Assembly (NCBI GenBank): GCA_035948855.1
Contig: DASZIT010000022.1
Coordinates: 11,197-75,196, forward strand
From: DASZIT01 sp035948855
GTDB taxonomy: Bacteria; Actinomycetota; Acidimicrobiia; Acidimicrobiales; RAAP-2
Length of the DNA stretch: 64,000 bases
Direction of reading: 5' to 3'
In this document: piece after piece, positions 26,901 through 34,688 of the stretch
How positions within the stretch are numbered: position 1 is the stretch's first letter
Layout: each line of letters opens with the position of its first letter
Notes under the pieces: model-generated
What the model saw: the letters and a program-made list of their open reading frames with translations, nothing else
The model's database searches: none
Told to the model about the DNA's origin: nothing
Made by a program: the position numbers and the translations under genes

Positions 26901-26917
26901 TCAGTGGGGGGCCGCAC
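23912..26917 (-). CDS. UPF0182 family large membrane protein
   Basis: The protein has 1001 residues from a GTG start. The N-terminal third has about seven membrane segments, the first at residues 21-42 (IVIAIVVLVAILLSLNAFAHIYTDALWF, a UPF0182 signature). A large extracytoplasmic region follows (about 330-930; THGYGMVVSPANTQTSNGDP, GHIDWIQDAYTTTDNYPYS) and a Thr/Pro-rich tail. It is the normal family length. The gene sits 9 bases after the DivIVA-type gene. In Mycobacterium tuberculosis the homologue Rv3193c also lies next to a PDZ-Lon protease gene. Function is unknown. Confidence 0.95.
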   Translation of the reverse strand: MRPPTEIPKPTRSPSHARRRGIVIAIVVLVAILLSLNAFAHIYTDALWFSSVHLHSVWRSLFDIKAGLMLSFGVIFGVLLFASLMVAERLAPKGPSLDAEDEFVKRYQEVIGPYVRWLRLGLVVVLALIVGSQALGQWNNWILFRNGVPFGVKDPQFGRDVGYFVFKLPFELFLVHWALVALIVILLVTVLFHYLNGGIRLQGARPRVRPAVKAHISVILGLIALVKAAGYYLARFSLDLSSNGYNKGADYADVHARIPAIELLILVSLAAFLLLIYNIRRQGWALPVIGVGLWFVVALTAGTIYPAIVQALKVNPAQNTLERPYIQRNINATRTAFGLNAVTNTNYSATSTLTASQLTANADTLANVRLWDPLQTQATYDRLQDRRSYYQFNSLAVDRYSVASPTGSTVTPVIAGVREVNDADIPSPSWVNTHLVFTHGYGMVVSPANTQTSNGDPTFAVQDVPPVSNNGFPAITQPSVYFGLSNAGYVVADSKASELDYQLSNGLNVQTHYTGNGGVQLSSFFDRLMFALRFGDYNLLISSQLTDQSRLIYDRGVQARVSKAAPFLSLDADPYPALIGGHIDWIQDAYTTTDNYPYSQDADTSALSGGSGLQKPVNYVRNSVKVVIDSYTGAMTFYVMDPKDPIIRTYEKAFPGMFTPASKMPADLTAHLRYPEDIFTVQASMYGKYHITSAPNFYSAADAWTLSPSPGSGSPSQALQTVQAPNAQGQLVSTGQLVRMAPVYQEMRVPGQTQQSFTLLDAFVPVSSQSQIQTLSGFMIAGSDPGQYGKLQMFITPRNQPVNGPAIVASEIDANQAISKQISLLNQNGSTVLLGNVLMIPVADALLYIQPLYVASARNSIPEIQNIIAVYGNKPAIGTTLSDALTQVFAAPVSTQVTPGGTSNALSPTVRQLLADAQAFYAASQADLTAGNLGAYQNDINSMEQDLQQVQTLTGAAPTAPAASPTTTTTAPGSTPTTTVPAGSTTATKSSPTLTVQPAPA

Positions 26918-26926
26918 GGCAGCAGC

Positions 26927-28717
26927 CTAGGTGGCAGACGGTGCCAGTAAGCATCGACAGCCCGGATGGGCCGGCGGATGCACGTGGCCGGTGGGGAAAT
27001 CTTCCCCCGGGCGTTGGGGCCCGTTGAGCATGTTGTCCTCGCAGTCCGGACACGGTTCATCACTGGTGGCGGTGGCCGCGATCCACTCGATCTGCAGGTT
27101 CTTCTTGCGCTGCGAACCCGCCAGCGAGCCGAGCGAGAACGCCGCCACCACGTAGTCTCCCGCCAGTCGCTCGATGCGTTCGCCCTTCCACTCCCGGAAG
27201 GCCGACCCGACGTGCTCCGCCACCACCTGCTCGTCGGCTCCGGACAGATGCTCGCCTTCGCCTTCCAACAGCCGCCGGCGGAGCGGCTGCGCCACCGCCT
27301 CGGCCAGCTCGTGGGCCACCTTGGCCACGTCGTCGGTGAGGGGCCGGTGGTTCCCCTCCGACCCGACGAACGAGGCCCCGGCCTGACCGGCCTCCATCAG
27401 ATGCGGCAACGCCGCGGTCGAATAGGAATCGAGGTGCTCCGGGTCCCGGGGGAGGATGTCGGCCGACCACTGGAAGTGGGCGGACCGCAACCGGTCGAGC
27501 AGGTCGTTCTGGTCATCCTGGAGGGTGCGCTTCAATCGCCGGGCCAACGCCTTCACCAGGGGTGCGGTCATCTCGTCCCGACGGATGACGACCGGGCTCC
27601 GCGCGTCCGGCGGGGCTTCCTCTGCCCCCTCTGCCCCCTCGGCGCCGTCCACCACGGCATTGGGCGCGGTCGGCTCGACCGTCTCGATGGCCGGCTCTTC
27701 CACCGCCGGACCGGCCACCGCTTCTGGTTCACCGGGAGCCGCCGGCCCATCCTCCCGGGAGGCCCGGATCTTGGCGAACAGGGCGTCGACCGAAGGTATG
27801 GGATCCGGGGGGGCGACGTCGGGCAACCCGGCGATCTCGTCGAGCTCGCCCACCACCTCGGCCAGCACCGGGGTGGCCAGGGTGAGTTCCTCGGCAACCT
27901 CGTCGGCCGCCTCGGCCAGGGACGCCTCCTCCGCCAACAGCGCGGTGGCCAACTCCTCCGGGGTGCCTTCATCGGGTCGGGCCACCGCCGCCCGGCCCGC
28001 GGCCTCCGCGGCCAGCCGGGCCTCGTCCTCGGCCCTGAACAGATCGTCGGCGATGGTGTCGATCGACCGGCGCACTCCGCGGACGGTGTCGGCCAGGTGT
28101 TCGCGGCCGGCCCGCAACTGCTCGATCTGGGCATGGAGCACCTTGCGCCGCTTGGACAGGTCGGCCAGCACCCGGGCCCGGAGCGCCTGGGCCTCGTCGA
28201 TCATCTCGCGGCAGTCCGACCGGGCCTGGGCGATCATCGCCTCCACCTCGGTGCGGGCCGCCTCCATGGTGGAGGTGGCCTCCTCCTGCGCCCGTTGCCG
28301 GAAGTCGGCCGCCACCAGTTCCGCCTCCTGGGCCCGGTCCGACAGTTGCGCCGAGACCCGCGCCTCGGTGGCGGCGATCTCCTCGCGGGCGTCGGTCAAC
28401 AGCCGGTCCGACTCGGCCTGCGCCTTGTTCAGCATCTCGCTGGACGCCTCATGGGCACTGTGCAGCACCCGGGCCGTCTCCTGGCCGAGCGCCGCCGTCA
28501 ACGTCTCCTCGTTGATGACCGGATTGGCCGCCCGACCCTCCGCCTCTTCGAGCTCGCGCCGGAACTCCTGCTCTCGCTCGGCCAGCTCTCTCAGCCCCCG
28601 GGCCAGGTTCTCGAGGTACGCCCGTACCTCATCGGGATCGAAGCCCCGACGTGAGGTGGCGAAGGTGTGGCGCGCCACCTCGTCGGGGGCCAGGTGCGAC
28701 GAGGATGAAATGGTCAT
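26927..28717 (-). CDS. DivIVA-domain coiled-coil protein with C-terminal phage Mu F-like Cys/His motif
   Basis: The protein has 596 residues from MTISSSSHL; GAGG lies 8 bases before this ATG, and none before the ATG 18 bases earlier. The DivIVA membrane-targeting region is at 8-45 (LAPDEVARHTFATSRRGFDPDEVRAYLENLARGL), a long coiled coil at 40-225, and an acidic Ala/Glu/Pro linker at 240-380. A helical region follows (MTAPLVKALARRLKRTLQDDQNDLLDRLR). The last 45 residues hold CPDCEDN (556-562) and HVHPPAHPGCRC (578-589), the signature of the Mu F/SPP1 gp7 minor-capsid family. It probably marks poles or septa; the tail's role is unknown. Confidence 0.88.
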   Translation of the reverse strand: MTISSSSHLAPDEVARHTFATSRRGFDPDEVRAYLENLARGLRELAEREQEFRRELEEAEGRAANPVINEETLTAALGQETARVLHSAHEASSEMLNKAQAESDRLLTDAREEIAATEARVSAQLSDRAQEAELVAADFRQRAQEEATSTMEAARTEVEAMIAQARSDCREMIDEAQALRARVLADLSKRRKVLHAQIEQLRAGREHLADTVRGVRRSIDTIADDLFRAEDEARLAAEAAGRAAVARPDEGTPEELATALLAEEASLAEAADEVAEELTLATPVLAEVVGELDEIAGLPDVAPPDPIPSVDALFAKIRASREDGPAAPGEPEAVAGPAVEEPAIETVEPTAPNAVVDGAEGAEGAEEAPPDARSPVVIRRDEMTAPLVKALARRLKRTLQDDQNDLLDRLRSAHFQWSADILPRDPEHLDSYSTAALPHLMEAGQAGASFVGSEGNHRPLTDDVAKVAHELAEAVAQPLRRRLLEGEGEHLSGADEQVVAEHVGSAFREWKGERIERLAGDYVVAAFSLGSLAGSQRKKNLQIEWIAATATSDEPCPDCEDNMLNGPQRPGEDFPTGHVHPPAHPGCRCLLAPSAT

Positions 28718-28771
28718 CCAGTGGTCCTCAGGCATGGAGGAGAGCCTACGACCAGCGGTTGCTCAAACGGG

Positions 28772-29917
28772 TCACCCTCCGGGCGGTGCCGACGTCGGGG
28801 TGGAAGGGGTCGGGGCCGGCGGCACCACGCCACCGTGAGCAGCCAGCACCTGGAGGGCCTGATCGAGGGTCGAGACCGAGTAGATCTGCAGGCCCTTGCC
28901 CTGCTTCGACTTCGCGGCTTTGAACTCCTGGGGGGGCACCAGGAAGATGGTGGCCCCGGCGTTCTCGACGGCGATGGTCTTCTGGGGTACCCCGCCGACG
29001 TCACCGACATTGCCCTGGGCGTCGATGGTCCCGGTCGCCGCCACCGTCTTCCCTCCGGTGAGCGAGCCGCCGGTCAGTTCGTCGATCACCCCGAGAGTCA
29101 TGGCCAACCCGGCCGACGGGCCGCCGATGTTGGCGACATTGATGGTGAGCGGGAAGGGGAACGTGTAGTTGACCTGATCGCCCACCTGGATGCCGAGGTC
29201 CTCGGTCTGCATCACTCCCCCGCCGACATCGATCAAGGTGTTCTTCAGCGTGATGGGTACCGGTTTGGGGCTGGTACTCCCCGAGCTGGTGACCGAGAGG
29301 GTGATCTGCTGGCCCGAGTGATAGTTGTGGAGGACGGTGACCAGGCCCTGGGCATTCGGGGTGGAGGTGCCGTTGACCGCGGAGATGACGTCTCCCACGT
29401 TGAGGGCGGCAAAGGCGGGGGTCTTCGGGTAGGTGGCCGCCACCACCGCCCCGGCGGGCTGGGAGCTGACCGGATAGCCGAGCCGGGTGAGCGCCGCCGC
29501 CTTGGCCGACGATTCCGCCTGGGACATCTCCAGGTTGCCCTGGGCGGTGAACTCCGATGGCGGCGCACCGCCGGTGATCGCCTCCAAGGGGAACAGGTCG
29601 GTGTTGGCCTGCAGCTTGTAGTACAGGTACGACAGCGCCGACACCTGGGCGATCTGGACATCGGTGAGAAGTACCGAGTGTTTGACCGGATGCCCCTTGT
29701 CGGCCGGGACGGTGATGAACTGCTGCACCGGCGTTGCCGTTCCCGGTTGCACCGCGTAGTAGTTGAGGTTGATCCTCGATGCCACCGCGATGATGACGGC
29801 GACGGCGATGAAGGTGGCCCAGGGCCACCGGCGCCGGCGGCGCCGGGGTGGCGGCGGCGGTTCCGCCGGCATCGACCCGATGCCGGGCGTGGGCGTGGAG
29901 ATGGTCTCTTCGGTCAT
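28772..29917 (-). CDS. membrane-anchored PDZ/Lon-type serine protease
   Basis: The protein has 381 residues from MTEETISTP. A Pro/Arg-rich cytosolic start is followed by one membrane helix (about 34-50, FIAVAVIIAVASRINL). A PDZ domain lies at about 145-235 (GAVVAATYPKTPAFAALNVGDVISAVNG), then a Lon catalytic domain with Ser in GGPSAGLAM (about 273) and Lys in GGVPQKTIAVENAG (about 317), forming the Ser-Lys dyad. It resembles Mycobacterium tuberculosis Rv3194c and Bacillus YlbL. It is divergent from the HEAT-repeat gene with 39 bases or fewer between starts, and upstream of the DivIVA-type gene on the same strand. Confidence 0.92.
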   Translation of the reverse strand: MTEETISTPTPGIGSMPAEPPPPPRRRRRRWPWATFIAVAVIIAVASRINLNYYAVQPGTATPVQQFITVPADKGHPVKHSVLLTDVQIAQVSALSYLYYKLQANTDLFPLEAITGGAPPSEFTAQGNLEMSQAESSAKAAALTRLGYPVSSQPAGAVVAATYPKTPAFAALNVGDVISAVNGTSTPNAQGLVTVLHNYHSGQQITLSVTSSGSTSPKPVPITLKNTLIDVGGGVMQTEDLGIQVGDQVNYTFPFPLTINVANIGGPSAGLAMTLGVIDELTGGSLTGGKTVAATGTIDAQGNVGDVGGVPQKTIAVENAGATIFLVPPQEFKAAKSKQGKGLQIYSVSTLDQALQVLAAHGGVVPPAPTPSTPTSAPPGG

Positions 29918-29956
29918 AGTGGTGCGGTGGTCACTCCCAAGTCGTCCGGCCGGGCG

Positions 29957-30610
29957 ATGCCCAACCGTCGCGCACCGGGGAGCCAGGCTGCACAGCCTGC
30001 CACGGAACCACCTGATCGGACGGTCACCGAGCGGCGGCGCCTGGTGGCCGTGGACGGACATATCGGGACCGGGGAGGTGGCCCGGGCCGGGCTTGGCGAT
30101 CCGGCGCCGACGGTCCGGGCCACTGCGCTGGGCGCGCTCGAGCGGCGGGGAGCCCTGCTGGTCGCCGATGTGGTGGCGGCGTTGGCCGACCCCGAACCCT
30201 CGGTGCGCCGCCGGGCCTGCGAACTCGCCGCCGGCTTTCCCGACCTGGATCTCTCGTCATCGTTGGCCGATCCCGACCCGTCGGTTGTCGAGATGGCCGC
30301 CTGGGCCCTGGGTGAACAGGGGTCGTCGGGCGCGGTGCCCGCGCTGAGCGCGGTGGCGGCGATGGCGTCCGGCCATCGGGAGCCCCTGTGCCGGGAGGCG
30401 GCGGTGGCCGCCCTGGGCGCCATCGGGGATCCGGCCGGCCTGGCCGCGGTGCTCGCTGCCCTGGACGACAAGCCGGCCATCCGGCGCCGGGCGGCGGTGG
30501 CGCTCGCGGCTTTTTCCGGGCCCGACGTCGAGGCCGCCCTCCGTCGGTGCCTCGAAGACCGTGACTGGCAGGTGCGCCAGGTCGCCGAGGACCTGCTGGC
30601 GGTGGACTGA
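29957..30610 (+). CDS. HEAT-repeat protein
   Basis: The protein has 217 residues. Five or six degenerate HEAT/armadillo-like repeats fill residues 30-210 (LGDPAPTVRATALGALERRG, LADPEPSVRRRACELAAGF, LADPDPSVVEMAAWALGEQG, LCREAAVAALGAIGDPAG, PAIRRRAAVALAAFSG). Such repeats form a curved protein-binding solenoid. The start is uncertain: a GTG at 29927 in the same frame would add 10 residues. It is divergent from the PDZ-Lon gene and convergent with mreB, so no operon partner is visible. Confidence 0.82.
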   Translation: MPNRRAPGSQAAQPATEPPDRTVTERRRLVAVDGHIGTGEVARAGLGDPAPTVRATALGALERRGALLVADVVAALADPEPSVRRRACELAAGFPDLDLSSSLADPDPSVVEMAAWALGEQGSSGAVPALSAVAAMASGHREPLCREAAVAALGAIGDPAGLAAVLAALDDKPAIRRRAAVALAAFSGPDVEAALRRCLEDRDWQVRQVAEDLLAVD

Positions 30611-30625
30611 GCCGGTCAGCGCCCC

Positions 30626-31630
30626 TTAGGAATCGGCCTCGGCGAAGATGTGGCGCATCCGGTCGAACGAATCGAGGCACATCCCCGCCCCCTGGACCAC
30701 GCACTCGAGCGGGGTGGGGACCAGGTGCACCGGCACCTCGGTCTCGTCGGACAGGCGGTTGGCCAGGCCGCGGAGCATGGCCCCACCGCCCACCAGATAG
30801 ATCCCCTGGAAGATGATGTCCTGGGCCAGCTCGGGCGGGGCCTCACCCAGGCACTCGACCACGGTGGCCAGGATCAGGTCGATCTGCTCGCGGATGGCGA
30901 ACCGGATCTCCTCGGGCGAGAGCACCACGACCTTGGGCAGCCCGGTGGCGACCTCCCGCCCCCGGACCTCGGCCTTCACCTCGTTCTTGTAGGGAAGCGC
31001 CGATCCGATGGCCAGCTTGAGCTCCTCGGCGGTGCGTTCCCCGATGGCGACGTCGTATTCGCGCCGCACGTAGCTCTGAATGGCGGCGTCGAGATCGAAT
31101 CCGCCACAGCGGATGGCCCGGGAGGTGACCAGCCCCCCCAGGGAGATGACCGCGGTCTCCGAGGTGCCCCCGCCCACGTCGACCACCATGTTCCCCATGG
31201 GCTCGTGGGTGGCGAGACCGGCACCGATGGCGGCGGCCATCGGCTGCTCGATCAGATAGGCCGATGACGCCCCGGCATGGCGGGCCGCCATCTTCACCGC
31301 TCGCCGCTCCACCGAGGTGATCGCCGAGGGGACGCAGATCAGCACCCGGGGCCGGGTGAGCTTGGTCACCCCGGCCCGGCGCAACAGCAGCCGGATCATC
31401 CGCTCGGTGATGTCGAAGTCGGTGATGGCCCCCTCGCGCAGTGGGCGGACGGCGACGATGTAGCCCGGAGTCCGCCCGATCATGTGCCAGGCCTCGTTCC
31501 CGACGGCCAGGACGTCCCGGGTCCGGGTGTTGAGCGCGATGACCGTCGGTTGGTTGAGGACAATGCCCCGGCCCTTGGCGTAGACGAGGGTATTGGCCGT
31601 GCCGAGGTCGATTGCAAGGTCACGGGCCAC
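30626..31630 (-). CDS. mreB: MreB-like actin homologue
   Basis: The protein has 334 residues, full length for MreB. It carries the phosphate-1 loop DLGTANTLVY (8-17), phosphate-2 VVDVGGGTSETAVISLGG (about 148-165) and the adenosine motif GIYLVGGGAMLRGL (about 280-293). MreB polymerises on the membrane and directs lateral wall synthesis. No mreC, mreD or rodA lies next to it, so it is an orphan copy within this window. It is convergent with the HEAT-repeat gene, and its start lies 141 bases from a divergent HtrA-like gene. Confidence 0.96.
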   Translation of the reverse strand: MARDLAIDLGTANTLVYAKGRGIVLNQPTVIALNTRTRDVLAVGNEAWHMIGRTPGYIVAVRPLREGAITDFDITERMIRLLLRRAGVTKLTRPRVLICVPSAITSVERRAVKMAARHAGASSAYLIEQPMAAAIGAGLATHEPMGNMVVDVGGGTSETAVISLGGLVTSRAIRCGGFDLDAAIQSYVRREYDVAIGERTAEELKLAIGSALPYKNEVKAEVRGREVATGLPKVVVLSPEEIRFAIREQIDLILATVVECLGEAPPELAQDIIFQGIYLVGGGAMLRGLANRLSDETEVPVHLVPTPLECVVQGAGMCLDSFDRMRHIFAEADS

Positions 31631-31771
31631 CGGGCCATCGTAGGGCCAGCGCTTCCGCCGACGGTTGCGTTGACCTGGCGGACGGGGTTTCCGGGCGCAG
31701 GCGACCTCCTATTCGTCAGGTTCGTCGCTAATCTCAGGTCGGTGAGTGGAGACACACCGGAGGACACGGGG

Positions 31772-33052
31772 ATGGGCGCGGACGGCCCCGACCACGGTGA
31801 CGGGTCCCAGGATCACATCCGGGGATGGATCTCCCCCGACGACCGCCTCTGGCGGCACCCGTCCGAGGCGGCATCGGCCAGGGAAGCCGCCGCCCACCGG
31901 GCCGCGGCCCCGGATCGAAACCGGCCCAGCCCTTGGATCGTGGGCGGTGCCGCGGTCTGCGTGGCCGGCGCCCTCCTCGCCTCCGGCCTGGTGCTGGCGA
32001 CCTCGGGGGCGTCCCCGGACGCCACCGGCCCCGCCCCGGCCACCACCGCCTCCAGCCTGGCCGCGGAGACCGCCCCGCCCACCACCGAGCCCGGCACCGC
32101 CAACCTGGCCGGCCTCACCCAGATGGACCGGACGGCGGTGACGGTTCGACCGTCGCTGGCGGCGCTGACCATTACCCGCCCGTCGGGAGTCTCGATGGCC
32201 ACCGGGGTCATCGCCGAGTCGGGAGGCATCATCGCCACCACCGCCGCCGCCATCGCCGGGGCCCGGTCCATCGCCTTCGACGGGTCGGACGGCACCCGGA
32301 CTCCGGCCGAGTTGGTGGGCAGCGATCCGGCATCGGGCATCGCCGTCCTCCGGGTGGCCTCCGATCTGCCGGTGGCCAATTTCGACAGCACCGATCCGGC
32401 CCCCGGTTCCACCATGATGGCGGTGGCCATGCATCCCGGTTCCGGGAGCGGCGCGGCCCCGCGTTCTTCGGTGTACGCCGGCGCGGTCCGCTCCTCGGGC
32501 ACCGCGGTGGGGACGGCCAGTGCCGAGTCGGCCTTCAGTGTCACCACCGCCAACCTCCCGCTCGGGGCCCACGACAGCGGGTGTGCGTTGCTCAGCGGCC
32601 AGGGACTGGTATCCGGACTCCTCGACTCCACCATGACCGACGGTGACACCACCATCGGTGTCTTCCTCCCGGCCGAGCTCGTCCTCGGCGTGACCCGCCA
32701 ACTGGTGGCGGCCGGCTCCGTCGAGCGGGGATGGCTGGGCATCGAGGCCAGCGACGTCGTCGGGACCACCGGTGCCACCGTGACCGGCGACGCCCTTTCC
32801 GATGGGGCCACCCTCGACGCGGTCGACGCCCAGGGGGCGGCGGCCCAGGCCGGTCTGCAGATCGGCGACGTCATCGTCGGCATCGACGGGGGGGCGGTGC
32901 ACTCCACCGCCGAGCTCCAGACCCGTCTCTACGCCGACCTCCCGGGCACCACGGTGATGGTCGCCGTCGAGCGGTCGGGAACGCTCGGCACCACCACCGC
33001 GGTGTTGACCTCCTATCAGGGCAACGCATCGGACGCCGTTTCCTCCCCGTAG
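31772..33052 (+). CDS. HtrA-like PDZ protein lacking catalytic residues (pseudo-protease)
   Basis: The protein has 426 residues. The start was chosen by GGAGG 8 bases upstream; a GTG 10 codons earlier lacks one. A cytosolic segment (1-55), one membrane helix (56-78), a Thr/Pro linker, a trypsin-like domain (120-310) and a PDZ domain (330-415, DAQGAAAQAGLQIGDVIVGIDG) follow. Aligned with the HtrA at 34689-36215, the catalytic His is replaced by Ala (about 159 in ATTAAAI) and the Asp by Gly (189 in SGIAVL). Only the Ser remains, in HDSGCAL (269). It is probably a scaffold or regulator rather than a protease. Confidence 0.85.
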   Translation: MGADGPDHGDGSQDHIRGWISPDDRLWRHPSEAASAREAAAHRAAAPDRNRPSPWIVGGAAVCVAGALLASGLVLATSGASPDATGPAPATTASSLAAETAPPTTEPGTANLAGLTQMDRTAVTVRPSLAALTITRPSGVSMATGVIAESGGIIATTAAAIAGARSIAFDGSDGTRTPAELVGSDPASGIAVLRVASDLPVANFDSTDPAPGSTMMAVAMHPGSGSGAAPRSSVYAGAVRSSGTAVGTASAESAFSVTTANLPLGAHDSGCALLSGQGLVSGLLDSTMTDGDTTIGVFLPAELVLGVTRQLVAAGSVERGWLGIEASDVVGTTGATVTGDALSDGATLDAVDAQGAAAQAGLQIGDVIVGIDGGAVHSTAELQTRLYADLPGTTVMVAVERSGTLGTTTAVLTSYQGNASDAVSSP

Positions 33053-33061
33053 CATGAGTTG

Positions 33062-34306
33062 ATGGCACCAACTGAGTCGGGGGACACCGGGAACCCGTTC
33101 CAATCCCTTCTCGGCGATCTGATGAACATGTTGGGCACCAACGCTCCCGACCAATGGGAGATGACCCGGTCGTTCGGGGTGAACGTGGCCACCGGCGGAA
33201 CCCCGGAACCGAACGTGGAGCCCATCGAGCGGATCCGGCTCGAGGAGTTGGCCCGGGTGGCCGAGCTCCACGTGATCGAGGCCACCGGCATGCCCGTCTC
33301 CCACGACGGCCGGCGGTTGAACTATCTCCCCGTCGGCCGCGGCGACTGGACGCTCCGGGCGCTCGACGCCTGGAAGCCGGTGCTGTCGGCCATGGCCCCG
33401 ACCATGCCCACCACCCCGTCGGGGACGCCGGGCAGCTCCGACCTCGAGGGCCCGGTCGGGGAGGACCCGTTGGGCGGCCTGGGTGATCTGCTCGGCAAGT
33501 GGGCGGTGGTCATCGGGCCGATGTTCTTCGGACTCCAGCTGGGATCGGTGGTCGGTCACCTGTCCCATCGGGCCCTGGGCCAGTACGCGCTGGCCCTCCC
33601 CTGGGCTCCGTCCGACGACTTGCTGATCGTGACCCGTAACGTCACCTCGTTCGCCGACGACTGGAGCATCCCCGTCGACGAAGCCTTGCTGTGGGTCTGC
33701 GCTCGGGAGCTGGCCTCCCATGCGGTGCTGTCGAGGCCGGAGGTCCGGGCCCGGATGGAGGAGTTGCTGGAGGCGCTGGCCGCCTCGGCCAGCAGCACCC
33801 AGCAGGGGCTGGCCGAACGGTTGGGGGGGTTGGGCGACACCACCGGTGGCTCGGGGATGGACCTCGAGTCCATCCAGGACCTGTTCGGCGACCCGGAGGC
33901 CCTCCTCGGAGACCTGCTCACCCCGGAGTTCCGGCGGTCATCGGACCAGCTCACCTCGCTGGCGGTGGTGATCGACGCCTACGCCGATCACATCGCCGAT
34001 CAGGTGGGGCAGAAACTGGTGGGGTCCCACGCCCAGCTGGCCGAGGCCTGGTACCGGCGACGGATCGAGCGGGGCAAGGGGGAAGAGGCCGCCGGTGCGC
34101 TGTTCGGGCTCGATCTCGAGCAGGCCCAGGTCGACCGCGGGCGCGCCTTCATCGCCGGGGTGGTGGAGCGGGCCGGCGAGGAAGCCCTCGGGCGGCTGTG
34201 GTCGTCCACCCGCAACCTTCCGACCCCGCCGGAGGTGGACGCCCCGGGGCTGTGGCTCGAGCGGATCAGCCTGCCGGAACTCGACGGGCCGGAACCCCAG
34301 CCCTAG
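33062..34306 (+). CDS. DUF2342-like (putative zinc metalloprotease family) protein
   Basis: The protein has 414 residues. The fold markers are GPMFFGLQLGSVVGHLSHRALGQYALALP (about 155-185) and LLIVTRNVTSFADDWSIPVDEALLWVCARELASHAVLSRP. In relatives the last part carries HExTH or REAAH; here it is RELAS followed by His, so the metal site looks degraded. In Mycobacterium tuberculosis the relative Rv3195 lies beside the UPF0182 and PDZ-Lon genes, as here. The gene follows the pseudo-HtrA gene with a 9-base gap and is likely co-transcribed. Confidence 0.8.
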   Translation: MAPTESGDTGNPFQSLLGDLMNMLGTNAPDQWEMTRSFGVNVATGGTPEPNVEPIERIRLEELARVAELHVIEATGMPVSHDGRRLNYLPVGRGDWTLRALDAWKPVLSAMAPTMPTTPSGTPGSSDLEGPVGEDPLGGLGDLLGKWAVVIGPMFFGLQLGSVVGHLSHRALGQYALALPWAPSDDLLIVTRNVTSFADDWSIPVDEALLWVCARELASHAVLSRPEVRARMEELLEALAASASSTQQGLAERLGGLGDTTGGSGMDLESIQDLFGDPEALLGDLLTPEFRRSSDQLTSLAVVIDAYADHIADQVGQKLVGSHAQLAEAWYRRRIERGKGEEAAGALFGLDLEQAQVDRGRAFIAGVVERAGEEALGRLWSSTRNLPTPPEVDAPGLWLERISLPELDGPEPQP

Positions 34307-34314
34307 TCAGCCGG

Positions 34315-34653
34315 TCAGCCGCCGGTGGCGGGGGCCTCAGGCTCGGCCTCCGGCGGGACCACGGCCTCCTCGGGCACCCCGAGATCCCATTCGAGGGTGA
34401 TGTTCTCCCGCTCGGCGTCGCGGATCACCCGCTCACGGTTGCGCCGGTACTGCGGATCGTGCGGAGGGAGCAGGACCAGCCGGGCCATGGTCCGATGGCG
34501 GAACGCCTCGATCAGCTCGGGGTCCCCGAAGTCGGACTGGACCTCCCAGTGCGGGGCGACCGGTCCGAGGTAGACCACCCGCACATGGCCGACCGGCGGC
34601 TGGGGCTCCTCGCCCTCTTCCGGGGCGGTCTGTTCGTCGGTGACCGGGGTCAT
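34315..34653 (-). CDS. small conserved-looking hypothetical protein
   Basis: The protein has 112 residues. The acidic N-terminus and C-terminus (PEEGEEPQPP; PEEAVVPPEAEPEAPATGG) flank a compact core (VRVVYLGPVAPHWEVQSDFGDPELIEAFRHRTMARLVLLPPHDPQYRRNRERVIRDAERENI). There is no signal peptide, membrane helix or family I recognise. GGAGG lies before the start. It is directly downstream of htrA on the same strand (35 bases apart) and could be co-transcribed with it. Confidence 0.65.
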   Translation of the reverse strand: MTPVTDEQTAPEEGEEPQPPVGHVRVVYLGPVAPHWEVQSDFGDPELIEAFRHRTMARLVLLPPHDPQYRRNRERVIRDAERENITLEWDLGVPEEAVVPPEAEPEAPATGG

Positions 34654-34688
34654 GGTGGTGGTTCCTCCTCGAGATTGCGGAGGTCAGC

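Noticed and set aside
26966..28654. 562-codon plus-strand open frame opposite the DivIVA-type gene
   Set aside because: The composition is Gly/Arg/His-rich with no domain; the minus-strand frame has clear DivIVA features and a ribosome site.
28721..29956. upstream extension of the HEAT-repeat frame
   Set aside because: It is antisense to the PDZ-Lon protease, whose domains and catalytic dyad are clear.
31709..33721. 670-codon minus-strand open frame
   Set aside because: It lies antisense to the pseudo-HtrA and DUF2342-like genes, has Gly/His/Arg-rich composition typical of a GC-rich shadow frame, and matches no family.
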